A DNA stretch of 64,000 nt from Azolla caroliniana (lineage: Eukaryota; Polypodiophyta), in contig JBHGNT010000021.1 in the NCBI GenBank assembly GCA_043228905.1, positions 11,532,001-11,596,000 on the forward strand, in the 5' to 3' direction. The position numbers were made by a program, and so were the translations under genes. The notes beneath the pieces were generated by a model, which was not told the origin of the DNA, ran no database searches, and saw nothing but the letters and a program-made list of their open reading frames with translations. Positions 29,763 to 41,022 of this stretch are shown here, one piece after another (the first letter of the stretch is position 1; every line of letters starts with the position of its first letter).

Positions 29763-30490
29763 GTGCGGTTCGGTTACGAGTACATGGCGCATCACTACGC
29801 GTACATGACGCATATAGCGGAAGTGCGTGAGCCAGAGAGCTACGTAGAAGCGGTGAAGGACATGAATTGGCGTGCCGCAATGGAGGAAGAGATGCGCGCA
29901 TTGGCAGAGAATGAAACCTGGGACCTAGTTGACGCACCGAAGGGTGTGAAGCTGATCAGATGCAGGTGGGTGTACAAGGTCAAGTACAACACCGACGGCT
30001 CGGTCAACCGATACAAGGCCTGGTTAGTAGCGAAAGGCTACGCGCAGAAACACAGCATCAACTACGATGAGATGTTTGTGCCGGTCACGAATATGACGAC
30101 CATCCGTGTTTTACTCGCGGTAGCTGTGGCAAAGGAGTGGCACTTACATCAGATGGATGTAAAGAATGCGTTCATGTAAGGTGAGCTTGAGGAACAAGTG
30201 TACATGGTACAGCCCCTCAGATTTCACCTCGGAACGAACACTTCGGCGGTCTGCCGATTGAAGAAGTCCCTTTACGGACTAAAGCATTGCGTCGGTTGGG
30301 CTTTGCGACGTCAAAATCAGACTCCTCATTGTTCATCCGGAAAGGTCGACTCAGGCCGGTTAGTATCTTACTTTAGTATGTTCCGACTGATCGGCAGAAC
30401 GCCGACATCTTCACCAAGCCGCTTGGTTTGGACAAGTTGCGGCAATTCTCCGGTGCGCTGGTGTTGCATCACCTCGATGTGCCAAACTTG
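29763..30490 (+). pseudogene. Copia E RT N-terminal half joined to the end of RNase H
   Basis: RT opens MRFGYEYMAHHYAY and carries REPESYVEAVKDMNWRAAM, RWVYKVKYNTDGSVNRYK, QMDVKNAFM, then a stop at 30177, VCRLKKSLYGLK, and a jump. RNase H resumes only at its last block, VPTDRQNADIFTKPLGLDKL (about 30378-30437). The catalytic YVDD and the RNase H core are absent. Confidence 0.8.
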
Positions 30491-31008
30491 AGGGGGAGAG
30501 ACGTCCCAGATGACCACAAAAGGGAACATGAAAGGAGCGGAAAAGACCATGACGTTGAGGTAGATGACGAATTTGATTTCGGATTGGCTGAAGAAGCCGA
30601 GGGCGGATTTGCGGAAGAGTCCGAAAGCGAACATAAGGGGAGTAGTCGAAAGAAAGAGCTGAAGCCAATCAAGTGAGGGGGAGACGAAGCCATCAAAGGC
30701 AAGAAGACTGAAGACGAGTTGGAGACAGCCAACTCGGACGAGAGCGAAAACCAATCGAAGGAAGCCGAGTTGGTTCGGATACGCTGAATCAACCAAGGGC
30801 CAAGCGGAAGAGAAGGCAGCAGAAGAGGTGCCAACACTGCAACAACAAGGAAGCTGAGGAGGGCCGTGTAAGCAGACAAGCCGACCGGAAGGGTCGAGGT
30901 GCGCGGAATCGAATGGGTCAAGGAGTGTGAGTGAGTCGTGAAGCCAGAAGGAACCAGAGCATAGATCCGGCGGAGTAGGTGGAACCTCAAGTTGAGCTTG
31001 AGGGGGAG
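30491..31008 (+). other. Extra charged segment between two polypurine tracts
   Basis: A purine tract ACTTGAGGGGGAGA lies at 30486-30499, where the element would normally end. About 500 further bases follow before a second tract, AGCTTGAGGGGGAG (30995-31008), and the LTR. The plus strand encodes a highly acidic/lysine-rich stretch (FGLAEEAEGGFAEESESEHK) in frame with the end of pol to 30676, then with stops. The minus strand is open for 220 codons (31030-30368), rich in Leu/Phe/Ser. Function unknown; the antisense frame may be a by-product of base composition. Confidence 0.6.
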
Positions 31009-31410
31009 TGTTGAGAGACAAGCTCAACATTCGTGTCTAATACGATGCGTAAACCAGTGCGTAGACTGGGTGCGTAAATCGGTACGCATAACATGGCCGT
31101 ATAGGTGCGTAAACCGCGAGGCCGTTGGGAAGATATTCCTCGTAAGGAATAATTTTGGGAGTTAGTGTAGTAGGCTCATTTCTGAGCGGTCAAGTACTGT
31201 CAATACTTGTGTCAGCCCTATTGTCAGGGCTTGTATAAATGATGCTCACTAAGCATGGTGTATGTATAGATTGAGTATTATTTTGAATTGAGTTTATGTG
31301 TGTTCTTTGTCTGTCTCTCCCGCGTATTGTGTGTATATCCTAAGCTCTCCATTAAACCTGCGTATCTTTTGTGTTCGGTTTTCTATTGCTTTAGCACGTA
31401 TTCTTTTACA
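31009..31410 (+). mobile_element. Copia E 3' LTR
   Basis: TGTTGAGAGAC...CTTTTACA. The inverted repeat after the TATA box is ATGCTCACTAAGCAT (31242-31256): its outer pair changed from G-C to A-T relative to the 5' LTR. Confidence 0.92.
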
Positions 31411-32335
31411 AGAAAACACGTCATCCGTCTTCGGGTTGCAGTCGAAGATTCTCATTAAAGAAAACCACATGGGTGCGTCGACAAGCATCCACGGCGACAA
31501 CAAGATGTTGTACACAGAGTCGGATCGACCCCGTGGTCGTGGGGGATGAGGTGGGTTGGCACGCAATAGAGGTAGCCAAGAAGAGTAGAACTAGTGGCAT
31601 CATAGAAATGCCGACAACAATTCCAGACCCTCTACGAGTAGGCAAAGAAAGGCCGTGATGGATTGTTGGTATTGTGGCCAGAAGGGCCAAAAAGATAGTG
31701 AATGCTGGAAGAAGAGAGCTGATTCAAACAATGCCAGATCGACCCATGTTAATGTAGATAGGCGTCGGAGATCGCACTTAACAGAAGGCTCAGGGCTAGC
31801 CAGAATATACCCTGCCCGCCTTCATCATGAAGGACAAGGCCAATTTGATGGTGGTGACCACCTCGTAATAAAAAAAGGTCTGGTATATGGATTCCCACGC
31901 CCCCAATGACATGATGAACCATGAGTAATGGTTCTCCTACCTTGAAAAGCTAGAACAATCGGGGGTCATTGAAACCGATGATGACACTCCTCACCCCACC
32001 GAGCATATCGGAGATGTGCCTCTGAGCCATGTTGGCTAGAGAGGGATAATGAGGAACGTCTTACATGTACTGACAATCACCAAGAACTTGGTGTCGGTCG
32101 GACAAATTGTTGACTAGGGCATGCAAGTCCGGTTCACTCATCACGACGGCTTCATTGAAGATGAAGGCCAAATAATCACGCGTGTGCGAAGAGAGGGGAG
32201 GATGTTTATCCTCGACACAAACAACACTACTATGTTTGCCAAAGGGCAAAAGGTCGAGTCGGACATCGACTTGTGGCACAAGAGGTTTGGTCACATCAAC
32301 TTCTTGCGGCTTCGAGAAATGTAGATGAAGAATGT
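31411..32335 (+). pseudogene. Host copia B: rest of gag to pre-integrase
   Basis: It resumes the gag cut at 27460: NTSSVFGLQSKILIKENHMG, a zinc knuckle at 31660-31705 (CWYCGQKGQKDSEC, with His replaced by Gln), a degraded protease region, then pre-integrase at 32040-32324 (MQVRFTHHDGFIEDEGQIIT; MFILDTNNTTMFAKGQKV; DLWHKRFGHINFLRL). Stops are frequent. It ends at about 32335 in unrelated AT-rich DNA. Confidence 0.82.
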
Positions 32336-32640
32336 TGTTTCTAGCATAGTACGTAAAATTCATGTTCGTTTAGCATAACATTTGTTTTCCTATGTTGGAA
32401 AACGATTGCAAATGTTATTCAAACATTCTTGTGTTTTTTTTTTGTTTTTTTCCCATTTTTTAATGTTTTCTTTTTTGTTTATGGCCATTTTTTAGGCTTA
32501 TTTACCTCATAATAAATAGATAATCCAAAAGTATGATATTTATCATTCATTGAGGGTGTTTTTCTTACGTGAATGGTTTAATCATTTGCGAATGCATGTA
32601 TGGTACGTATGGTTCATACTATGGAACTTTCTAGCTTGCA
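32336..32640. other. AT-rich stretch, no gene
   Basis: T-rich sequence with no frame, repeat or LTR end that I can support. Confidence 0.5.
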
Positions 32641-34526
32641 GAAATTCAGTGGTCGGGAGGGCCAAGTCTATGAATATGAAGCATGTGAGCTAGGGAAGAA
32701 TCACCGGCTTCCAATCCCCAATGAGCGTAATCAGTGTCGAAATAAGCTTGATTTGATCCATTCGGATGTGTAGGGACTAGCGTAGAATGTGAGCATTGGT
32801 GGATACTGTGGTAAATTCGGGCACTGTGAGGTAGAGTATTGGAAAATAAAGAGTGAGTTAGCCTCCACAAGCCGACAACTCACAAACTACGCCTCCAACT
32901 CTGACTACGATAATCGTGGCGGAATGTTTGTGATGAGGCATAGAGTGCACTCAATGACAGCCTCAAACCCAACGAACACCTCCAAACCAGAAGATGTATG
33001 GTTTGTCAACTCGGGCGCACTGAACCGTATGATATCCCATGAGGATTAGTTCAAGGAGCTACGAAAGCCCGAATGACCCGGCTATGTGGAACTGGGGATG
33101 ACACAATTCACCCCATTTAGCATATCGGCAATGTCCCATTTGGGGAAGAAGGCAACCAAACATACATCAAGAACGTTTTGAATGTTCCTACAATAACAAA
33201 GAACTTGGTCTCAATTGGCCATATAGTCGAACAAGGCATGCAAGTCCGATTCAATGATGGAGGATGCTTCATCGAAAAAGAAGGTAGACTCATCGCTAGG
33301 GGTCGGAGAGAAGGTTGGATGTTCATCCTCGACTCTTACAAGATGATCTCGACACTATATGCCAAGGGCCAGAGAGTCGACGTTGACATAGAGTTGTGGC
33401 ACAAGAGGATAGGCCACATCAATCTCCAAAAGCTCAAGGGAATGCAGTCGAAAGGAGTTGTCACCGGACTACCAACCTTCACCGAAAAGGAAATTGCAGG
33501 AGTGTGTGAAGCTTGTCAATTTGGCAAACAACACCGACAACCGTTCCCAAAAGAGAGGAACAAAAGAAAAGGTATCCTAGATGTAATACATTCAGATGTA
33601 TGGGGACCAGCCCAGACGGCAACATTCGGTGGTTGCCGGTACTACATAACCTTGATCGACGACTTCTCCAAACATACCTGGATCTACCCCATGCGGTAGA
33701 AGAGTGAAGTGTTCAGACACTTCCGAAGGTTCAAAAATGAAGTCAAAAAGGCAACCGGTCGGCATGTCCAATGCCTTCGATTGGACGACAACAAGGAGTA
33801 CTTCTCCGACGCCTTCACGACATATCTTTGACAAGAAGGAATACAACGGTGTACCTGCCGACACACACCTCAACAGAACGGAGTAGTCGAACGCAAGAAT
33901 CAGCACATACTTGAGGTGGCAAGGGCAATGATGAACGAGAAACATCTGCCAAAGTCACATTGGGCTAAAGTGGTGAATATGGCCATTTATTTGATGAATC
34001 GCTGCACAGCATCATGAGTGCACAAAGTTACCCCCTGCGAAAAGTTCTATGGGAAGAAATCGGATCTATCTCATGTTAGGATATTCGGTTCAATTGCATA
34101 TGTACATATGTCCGACGACCTGTGGTAGAAGCTCGATCTCAAGTTAAAGAAATATATACTCGTAGGGTACTCACTCGAGCAAAAAGGGTATAAGTGCTTC
34201 AACCCTTCCACCAAGAAGGTACGAGTGAGGAGTGATGTAGTATTCGATGAATCAACATCTTGGTATACAATCGAATCAGGCCCATTTGACACAAATGCGG
34301 AGGAGGATGATCGATTGAAGTTCACATAAGAGGAAAGTCCAATCTCTTCCAGGTTGAGTGGACCACAAGAGCCTCCAAGAGACCAAAGTACATCGCGTTT
34401 GAGTCTGAAACAGGACAAAGGAAAGGACAAAATGCCTGAGTACGAAGACTCAATAGGAAAGAATTGATTCAATTATCCGACAATGAGATTGGTAGATTGG
34501 ATGTGCCCATCATTAGGACACCAGGA
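32641..34526 (+). pseudogene. Ty1/copia remnant, chimeric order, gag to integrase and linker
   Basis: First comes an integrase finger fragment (YEYEACELGKNHRLPIPNER, LDLIHSDV) at 32660-32775. At about 32805 it switches to a gag zinc knuckle (YCGKFGHCEVEY), the protease region (EDVWFVNSGALNRMI, N-S-G instead of D-S-G), then a normal series: pre-integrase and integrase open at 33178-33699 (MQVRFNDGGCFIEKEGRLIA; LWHKRIGHINLQKLKG; CEACQFGKQHRQPFPKER; DVIHSDVWGPA; YYITLIDDFSKHTW), integrase end at about 34020-34260, and linker. No RT. It ends at a minus-strand LTR. Confidence 0.8.
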
Positions 34527-34940
34527 TGTTAGAAATTGACCAGCCACAACTGGTTCCACGTTCATATTCATGTGCAAAGAACAAGAAGTAGTACATAGAC
34601 AAAAAACGTGTAGACACAGAAACACCAATATTTTACGTGGAAAACCCGAAATGGGAAATACCATGGGGGTCCACAAACCCCAAGAAAATAGATCACTATA
34701 GTAGAGAGGAAGTACAAATACGGAACTCGAAGGCAACGACCTCGAGTTCTCCTTCGTCTGATAGACGGCTACAGAGTTACACTCTCACTCACGGTTGTAG
34801 AGGCAACTACCTCGTTCTAACTTTACAATAATGATCAACTACCTTACTTACTAAAGTTTGCCCTAGTAGCTTATAAACAAAAGCAACTTTCTGGCTATTT
34901 ACAAGTGTAACCTACAAGGGCATTTTAGACTATTTACAAT
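34527..34940 (-). mobile_element. Copia F 3' LTR (approximate)
   Basis: Begins TGTTAGAAATTGACC. It carries the block TTTACGTGGAAAACCCGAAATGGG-like that is also found in LTRs at 23630, 56826 and 61033, here in truncated form. The right end (…CTATTTACA near 34938) is a guess because the purine tract is lost. Confidence 0.55.
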
Positions 34941-34950
34941 TATTGTCTTT

Positions 34951-35414
34951 CGAAACGATTTCGGTGGTCCTTTTCTTCTACTCTCTCTCCGAGCCAATGA
35001 TATCTTCTCTAGATGTGTTTGGTCCTTGAGTGGTAGGCGACATTTTTCGCAAAGTGGATGACACTTTGGTTATCGAAATGGAGTTCGAATTCCTCCTGCC
35101 GAATTCCCAACTCAACAATAAACTCCTTCATCCATATGATTTCCTTGCCGGCTTACACTATGGCCATATATTCGTAATCTTCCGAAACGATTTCAGTGGT
35201 CCTTTTCTTCTACTCTATCTCGGAGCCAATGATATCTTCTCTAGATGTGTTTGGTCCTTGAGTGGTAGGCGACATTTTTCGCAAAGTGGATGGCACTCTG
35301 GTTATCGCAATGGAGTTCGAATTCCTCCTACCAAATTCCCAACTCACCAATCAACTACTTCATCCATATGATTTCCTTGCCAGCTTACACTACAGCCATA
35401 TATTCGGCTTCCGT
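34951..35414 (-). repeat. 232-bp tandem duplication in RNase H of copia F
   Basis: CGAAACGATTTCGGTGGTCC at 34951 recurs at 35183. The repeated part includes GTGGTAGGCGACATTTTTCG and TTCCTTGCCGGCTTACAC, with scattered differences. Confidence 0.9.
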
Positions 35415-36670
35415 GGTTGACAGCGCCACGTCCTTCTGTAACCTCAATTTCCACGAAACGGCTCCCCCTTATCATACGTCATTACGTACCCAGACGTGGA
35501 TCGACTGGTTTCTAGGTCAGCCGACATGTCTGAGTCAGTATAACCTTCTAGTGTGGGCTTGGTTACCTGAACAGAAACGCAAACACACGTTTGAGGTGCC
35601 TTTTAGGTACCGAAGTATCCACTTCACGATAGCCCAATGCTCTCTTCCAACATTCCTCATGTATCGGCTAACCATGCTGACTACGTATCCTATGTCCGAC
35701 CTGGTACATACCATCACGTACATCAGGCTTCTGACTGCTGAGGCATAAGGAAAATTTGACATCTCAGCCTTCTCGGTTTTCGATTTTCGATATTGTTCTT
35801 TGCTTAGGTTGCAATTTGATAGCAGTGTCGAGCCGACCGGTTTCGCACTTTCCATGCCGAATAACTTGAGCACCTTTGTCACGTATTTTTCTTGTGACAG
35901 CCACAACAGTTTCTTTGTTCGATCCTGAACAATGTGCATCCCCAAGATTTGCTTTGCCGGACCCATATCATTCATCGAGAACGATTTGCTCAAATCCTTT
36001 TTCAGCACTCGGATCTTCGTATTATCCCGTTTGACAATCAACATGTCGTCCACATACAACAGAAGGATGAGGAATTCTCCTCCACCGAATTTCTTCACAA
36101 ATACGCAGTGATCTGCATGTGTTTTGTGGTACCCGTTGTCGGTCATGAAGGATTCAAATTTTTGGTACCATTGCCGAGGAGCTTGCTTCAACCCGTACAA
36201 GCTCTTCCTCAATTGGCATACAAGGTTCTCTTTACCTTTCTCCACAAATCCTTCCGGCTGGTACATATAGATCTCCTCTTCAAGATCACTGTGCAAAAAC
36301 GTCGTCTTCATGTCCAGTTGTTCGACTTCGAGATCCATGTTGGCTGCAATGCTCAGCATGGTTCGGATTGACGTCATCTTTACGACTGGGGCAAATATTT
36401 CGTCGAAATTGACACCCTTCTTCTGCTAAAAGCCTTTGACGATGATTCCCGCCATCTCCCGGTTTCAACTTGTATGGCATTTATTCCGAAGTGCCTTCTT
36501 TCCTCTCGGCAGTTCGGTCAGTTCATATGTGTGGTTCTCATGCAAGGAATCCATCTCCTCTTGCATGGCACTCAACCACTTTCGGTTGTGGGTATCTTCC
36601 TTAGCTTCTTTAAAGCTTTCCGGCTCCCCCTCATCGGTTAGTAGTACACGCTCTTCATCCATAAATCTTC

Positions 36671-36690
36671 GGGGGGGGGGGGGGGGGGGG
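36671..36690. repeat. G20 homopolymer in copia F linker
   Basis: Twenty G in a row; on the coding strand this encodes proline. The related copia has G26 at 51936-51961 and copia G has only G7 at 58821-58827 in the same place. Confidence 0.95.
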
Positions 36691-37746
36691 CTCCTTTCCC
36701 TTAGGGGATATCTTCGGCCTCCGTTCGGCACGGTCGGTTCTTCTTTGACTTCTTCGGCCGAGCCGAATTCGGTTCCTTGTTTGGCCAATTCCCCCTTGTT
36801 CTTCAATCGGTTCTCGATTTTGCCGAATATTAAATCGACCGACTGGCTCGAATTCGATTTCGATCGAATCCCCTGTTACTCGATTTGGCCGAGCCTCGAT
36901 TCGGTAGTTGGAGACTTATTCTCAATCTCCCAATCAACTATTGTCTTTTCCTGCATAAAGATAATGTCGCAACTCCTAATTACCTTCTTCTCAGCCAAGT
37001 TCCATAGTCGATAGCCAAATTCATCATTGCTGTAGTCGAGAAATATGCATGGCCGAGATTTCGGGTCCAACTTCCCCCTCTGCTCCTTTGCCACATGCAC
37101 ATAAGCAAGATAGCCGAACACCCTCAAATGTCGGTACGATACGTCTTTGCCACTGCACACCCTTTGTGGAATATCACCGTCCAAGGGCACTGAGGGTGAT
37201 TGGTTTATCACATACGCCACCGTCATTAGTGCCTCAGCTCAGAACGTCTTCGGTAACTTAGCATGTGCAAGCATACTTCAGACCCTTTGCATTACAGTCC
37301 GGTTCATTCTTTTGGCCAACCCATTAACCGTCTTCGACATGATATACTCGAGCCGGATTCCTTGATTTTGGCAATATTCCTCGAACGGTTCATGGTACTC
37401 TCTGCCATTATCCGCTCGGACTGCCTTAAGTTTTTGGCCGGTTTCTCTCTCGGCCCTCGCTTGGAACTCTTTGAAGAAGGATAACACTTGATCCTTCGTC
37501 TTTAGCACGGAAGCCCACCACTTTCGGCTACAGTCATCAATGAAGGTCACAAAATACTGCGCACCACCATGCGACTTCATGTCCACATAGCATACGTCCG
37601 TATGCACAAGTTCCAACGACATTTTTTTCCTCATCGGGGGCCTCGTTCGAAAGGATGTTCGATTCTATTTCCTAGCCAAGCAATCCGCGCACTTCTCAAG
37701 TTGCCCAAGCTTTTGCATCCCCATCTGGCTCATATGGCACAACCTC

Positions 37747-38433
37747 TGTTGGGAATATGTCCCTCCCGTGGGAGCAACTGACTTTCTGGAAATAGCCAAT
37801 AATCGAAGACAAGGAAGAACCGACTGTCTAGAAGTAGCCGACAATCGAAGACAAGGAAGAACCAATTGTCTAGAAGTAGCTGATAGTTGAAGACAAGGAA
37901 GAACTGACTATCGAAGAAAAGGAAGAGCCGACTGTTCGGGTCGAGGAGAGCCGACTATCAAAGAGTTAACAAATAGGGAGTCAGACTGATTAACTGTTGA
38001 CTCTTATTATTATAGTTATAATAATAGTAGCGATGTGTAGTAGGGGCTATACTTGTAAATAGCCCATGTGATGTATTAGTATAAATATGCCTAGGGAAAA
38101 TGTATAGGTGTTGTTGCAAAGAGTGTGTGTAGAGTGTAGGTTGGAGTTAACCGTGTGAGTAAGAGGAGTAGAGTGAAGAGAGGGAGAGTGTCATGCCATA
38201 ACTGTGTGTGTAACAACAGATGCAGGAGCCCTATGTGGCTTATACACTCGATAGGAGAGTGTTGTAATATTCAACATTGTATATCCACTGTATATTGAAG
38301 TTCTGTTCTCTAGTGGTTTTCTCCCATTACAAGGTTTCCATGTTAAATCTGCGTGCATTGTTATCTTGTGTATCTATGTTGTGTATTTCAATATTTTTGT
38401 TCTTGTGAATTAACGATCCGATTCTCATCAAAC
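37747..38433 (+). mobile_element. Copia D 5' LTR, about 687 bp
   Basis: Starts TGTTGGGAATATGTCCC and ends at CATCAAAC just before the primer site. It has a three-fold 42-bp repeat (37785-37910) in U3 and a TATA box (TAGTATAAATATGCC, about 38080). The reverse-orientation solo LTR at 23516-24125 is the same family without the 42-bp repeats. Confidence 0.85.
37785..37910 (+). repeat. 42-bp tandem repeat, 3 copies, in LTR U3
   Basis: TCTGGAAATAGCC at 37785, TCTAGAAGTAGCC at 37827 and TCTAGAAGTAGCTG at 37869, each followed by CGAAGACAAGGAAGAAC-type sequence. A decayed fourth unit follows to about 37960. Confidence 0.9.
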
Positions 38434-38445
38434 TGGTATCAGAGC
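38434..38445 (+). promoter_or_regulatory. Primer-binding site, initiator tRNA-Met
   Basis: Exact TGGTATCAGAGC after the copia D LTR. Confidence 0.92.
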
Positions 38446-38458
38446 TTGAGGTGCAAGC

Positions 38459-41008
38459 ATGCAACGAGGTGCGAGCGGCTTCCTAGGCATAATAGTTCTA
38501 AACTCACAGAACTATGCGGACTAGAAGATAAAGATGGAAGACCTTCTCATAGTGAAAGACCTATATGAGCCCGTTGACAGAGCAAATATACCTAGGGGGG
38601 TATTGGAGCCGGAATGGAAACTTCTTAAAGGTGGTGGCCACCATTTGACAGTGCGTCGATGTAAGTTTCCTTCAGCATGTGGCAAATGACACAAATGCCC
38701 ACGAGTTGTGGCAAAAGCTATCGGGTTTGTATGAGAAGAAGAATGCCCTCAATAAAACTTCACTAATGAGAAAAATCGTGTGGCTGAAATATAGAGACGG
38801 TGAGAGCATCATCGAACATATCAACACTTTCATGGGGTATGTGAATCAACTTGCTGCAACCAAGTTTCCCCTTGATGATGCGATGCAGGTCATTCTATTG
38901 ATGTTCACACTGCCGAATAGTTGGGGGAACCTGGTGGTTACTCTCAACACCTCCCATCAAAAAGAGAACTTGTCTTTACAAGTGGTGAAGACAAGCATCC
39001 TTAATGAGGAAGCACGGAGGAAGGACAAGGGAGTCTTGTCCCAGTCGGAGTCGAATGTGACCCAACAGATTGTAGAGGAAGGAACCAGCGAAGAAGCCCA
39101 CAACGAAGGGAAAGGTCCCAAGCCAGATCAAAGTCTAGAGGTAAGCTCGTGTGCTTTTATGGTGGAAAACTTGGACACTTCCAGAAGGACTGTCAACACA
39201 TGAGAAAGACAAGGGTGTCGGAAACAATATCGAACCCAGGAAAATTCCTGATGAGAAGAACACTTCGGCCATTGCTACGAGCAATGAAGAATTTTGTTGT
39301 TCATTTGTGAACAAACAAGTGGAAACCTTGCAAGAGAAGAATGCACTTGGGTTATCGACTCTAGGGCATCTTTCCACATATCTCCATCGAGAGAGTATTT
39401 CTCAACTTACATAGTCGGGGATCATGGCTATATAAAGATGGGTGATAGTGGAGAGTGCAAAATAGCAGGAAGTCGGAAGTGTCCACTTGATGACGTCAGT
39501 AGGGTGTCACCTAACTTTGAAGGATGTTCGACACATCCCCAATATCAAATTGAATTTGATATCGACTGGAAGGATGGATGAAGAAGGCCACCCACATTGG
39601 TAGCTTTTAGAATGACACGTGGAAGTTCTGCCAAGGAAATCTTATAGTGGCCCGAGCACAGAAAGAAGGCACATTATATATGATATATGTCCGACTGTGC
39701 ATGTCGGAAGTGAACGTGGTAGCCGACTTAGCAGGAGAGATATGGCATAAGAGGCTAGGCCACATGAGCGAGAAGGGATTGCATCTGTTAGCCAACCAGA
39801 AACTCCTACTAGAAGTCGAGTGCACCTAGAGAAGTGCGTCGATTGCTTAGTTGGTAAGCAGAATAGAGCAACATTCCACACAAGACCACTAAAAAGAAGA
39901 GAAGTGCCATTGGAACTAGTACACACGGATGTGTGCTATGTAGATTCTCCATTGCATCGAGGAGGATAGTACTTTGCGATGTTTATTGGTGACTATAGTC
40001 AGGAGACATGGGCCTTCGTACTAAAGTCGAAGGATCAAGTATTGTCATTCTTGAAGGAGTTCCAAACAAGAGGCGAACGAGAGTCGGGTCGGAAGTTGAA
40101 GGTTGTCTGATCCGACAATGGTGGTGAATATAAAGGGAAGTTTGAGGAATATGGCAAGGCCCAAGGTATTCGAGTTGAATACATAGTGCCAAAGACCCTT
40201 GAATTGAACGGGCTTGCAGAGAGGATGAATCGAACAATCATGGAGAGAGTGATGAGCATGCTCTCTCATGCTAAACTATCGAAATCCTATTGGGCTGAGG
40301 TGATGTATACAACTATTTACCTGATCAACAAGTCTCCCTTAGTGCCATTGAAGGATGATGTCCCACTGAGGGTGTGAATGGGAAAGGATCTCTCCTACCA
40401 GCATCTGAGGTTGTGGATGGGAAAGGATCTCTCCTACAAGCATCTGAGGGTGTTCAGATGTCTGGCATATATGCATGTACCAAAGGATCAGAGGGCGAAA
40501 GTCGACAGTAAGTTGAAAGCATGCATATTCATGGGATACTCTGAAGATGAGTTCGGCTATAGGCTATGGGACCTAGTCGACAAGAAAGTAATGAGGAGTC
40601 AGAACGTAGTCTTCTTAGAAGACAAGACCATAGAGGACTGGAAGCGACAGAAGTTGGAATCGACTAACTAGTCAACCTCCACTACTATCAACTTGAGGTC
40701 AAGTGAACCAACTCCGACGACTGTTCGGAGATAGCTAGTCGGCACAGCTGAATCCGAGTCGATCGACTCAAAGAGACCGGCCCGACTATGAGTTTGAGTT
40801 GGAAGAATTATTAAGGTCGATCGAGGAATATGAGTTGGAGTTGTTCAACCAGGAGATGCCGATCGACATATATGAACCCGAGCAAAGAGGAGAGTCAGGA
40901 GAGAGACTCGAACAAGAGCCGACAACAAGTGGAAGGAGATACCCACTCAAAGAAAGAAAAGCATCGACAACATATGCTCAAAAGTTAAAACAAATGTTAA
41001 GATAAATG
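38459..41008 (+). pseudogene. Copia D gag, protease, integrase (RT absent)
   Basis: Gag from ATG 38459 (MQRGASGFLGIIVLNSQNYA) is frameshifted near 38640, then open at 38679-39203 (HELWQKLSGLYEKKNALNKT; LIVK-type UBN2 Gag). The zinc knuckle near 39155-39195 (CFYGGKLGHFQKDC) has one Cys lost. The protease region is scrambled. Pre-integrase at 39647-39829 (GEIWHKRLGHMSEKGLHLLA). Integrase in broken frames to 40670 (ELNGLAERMNRTIMERVMSM; HLRVFRCLAYMHVPKDQRAK), with a 48-bp duplication near 40378-40447 (GGATGGGAAAGGATCTCTCC twice). Linker to 41008 (GRRYPLKERKAS). RT, RNase H and 3' LTR are missing. Confidence 0.83.
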
Positions 41009-41022
41009 TAAATACTTGAGTT

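Larger units (their letters stand above)
27461..31410 (+). mobile_element. Copia element E, 3950 bp, internally deleted
   Basis: Flanked by 402-bp LTRs (27461-27862 and 31009-31410) and the target duplication AGAAA (27456-27460 and 31411-31415). The LTRs differ at roughly 29 of 402 positions by my count, so the insertion is old. Inside: primer site, gag, protease, an abrupt jump over integrase, RT N-terminal half, a jump over the YVDD half and RNase H, then an extra segment between two purine tracts. It cannot encode RT or integrase, so it was probably moved in trans or lost these parts later. Confidence 0.9.
34941..37746 (-). pseudogene. Copia F pol, minus strand
   Basis: Right to left: integrase finger near 37740-37665 (CHMSQMGMQKLGQLEKCADC), core at 37634-37278 (VTFIDDCSRKWWASVLKTKD; VRADNGREYHEPFEEYCQNQ), C-terminal part at 37226-36876 (HLRVFGYLAYVHVAKEQRGK; FLDYSNDEFGYRLWN), proline-rich linker with a G20 run, RT start at 36600-36480, RT at 36377-35535 (LLYVDDMLIVKRDN, YVDD intact; [20 protein letters not shown]), RNase H in pieces at 35500-34950. 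Gag and protease were displaced by copia D at 37747. RT is open for 280 codons, yet stops elsewhere make the copy defective. Confidence 0.85.

Noticed and set aside
34527-34940. Exact right boundary and target duplication for LTR F
   Set aside because: No purine tract and no partner LTR; only an approximate extent is given.
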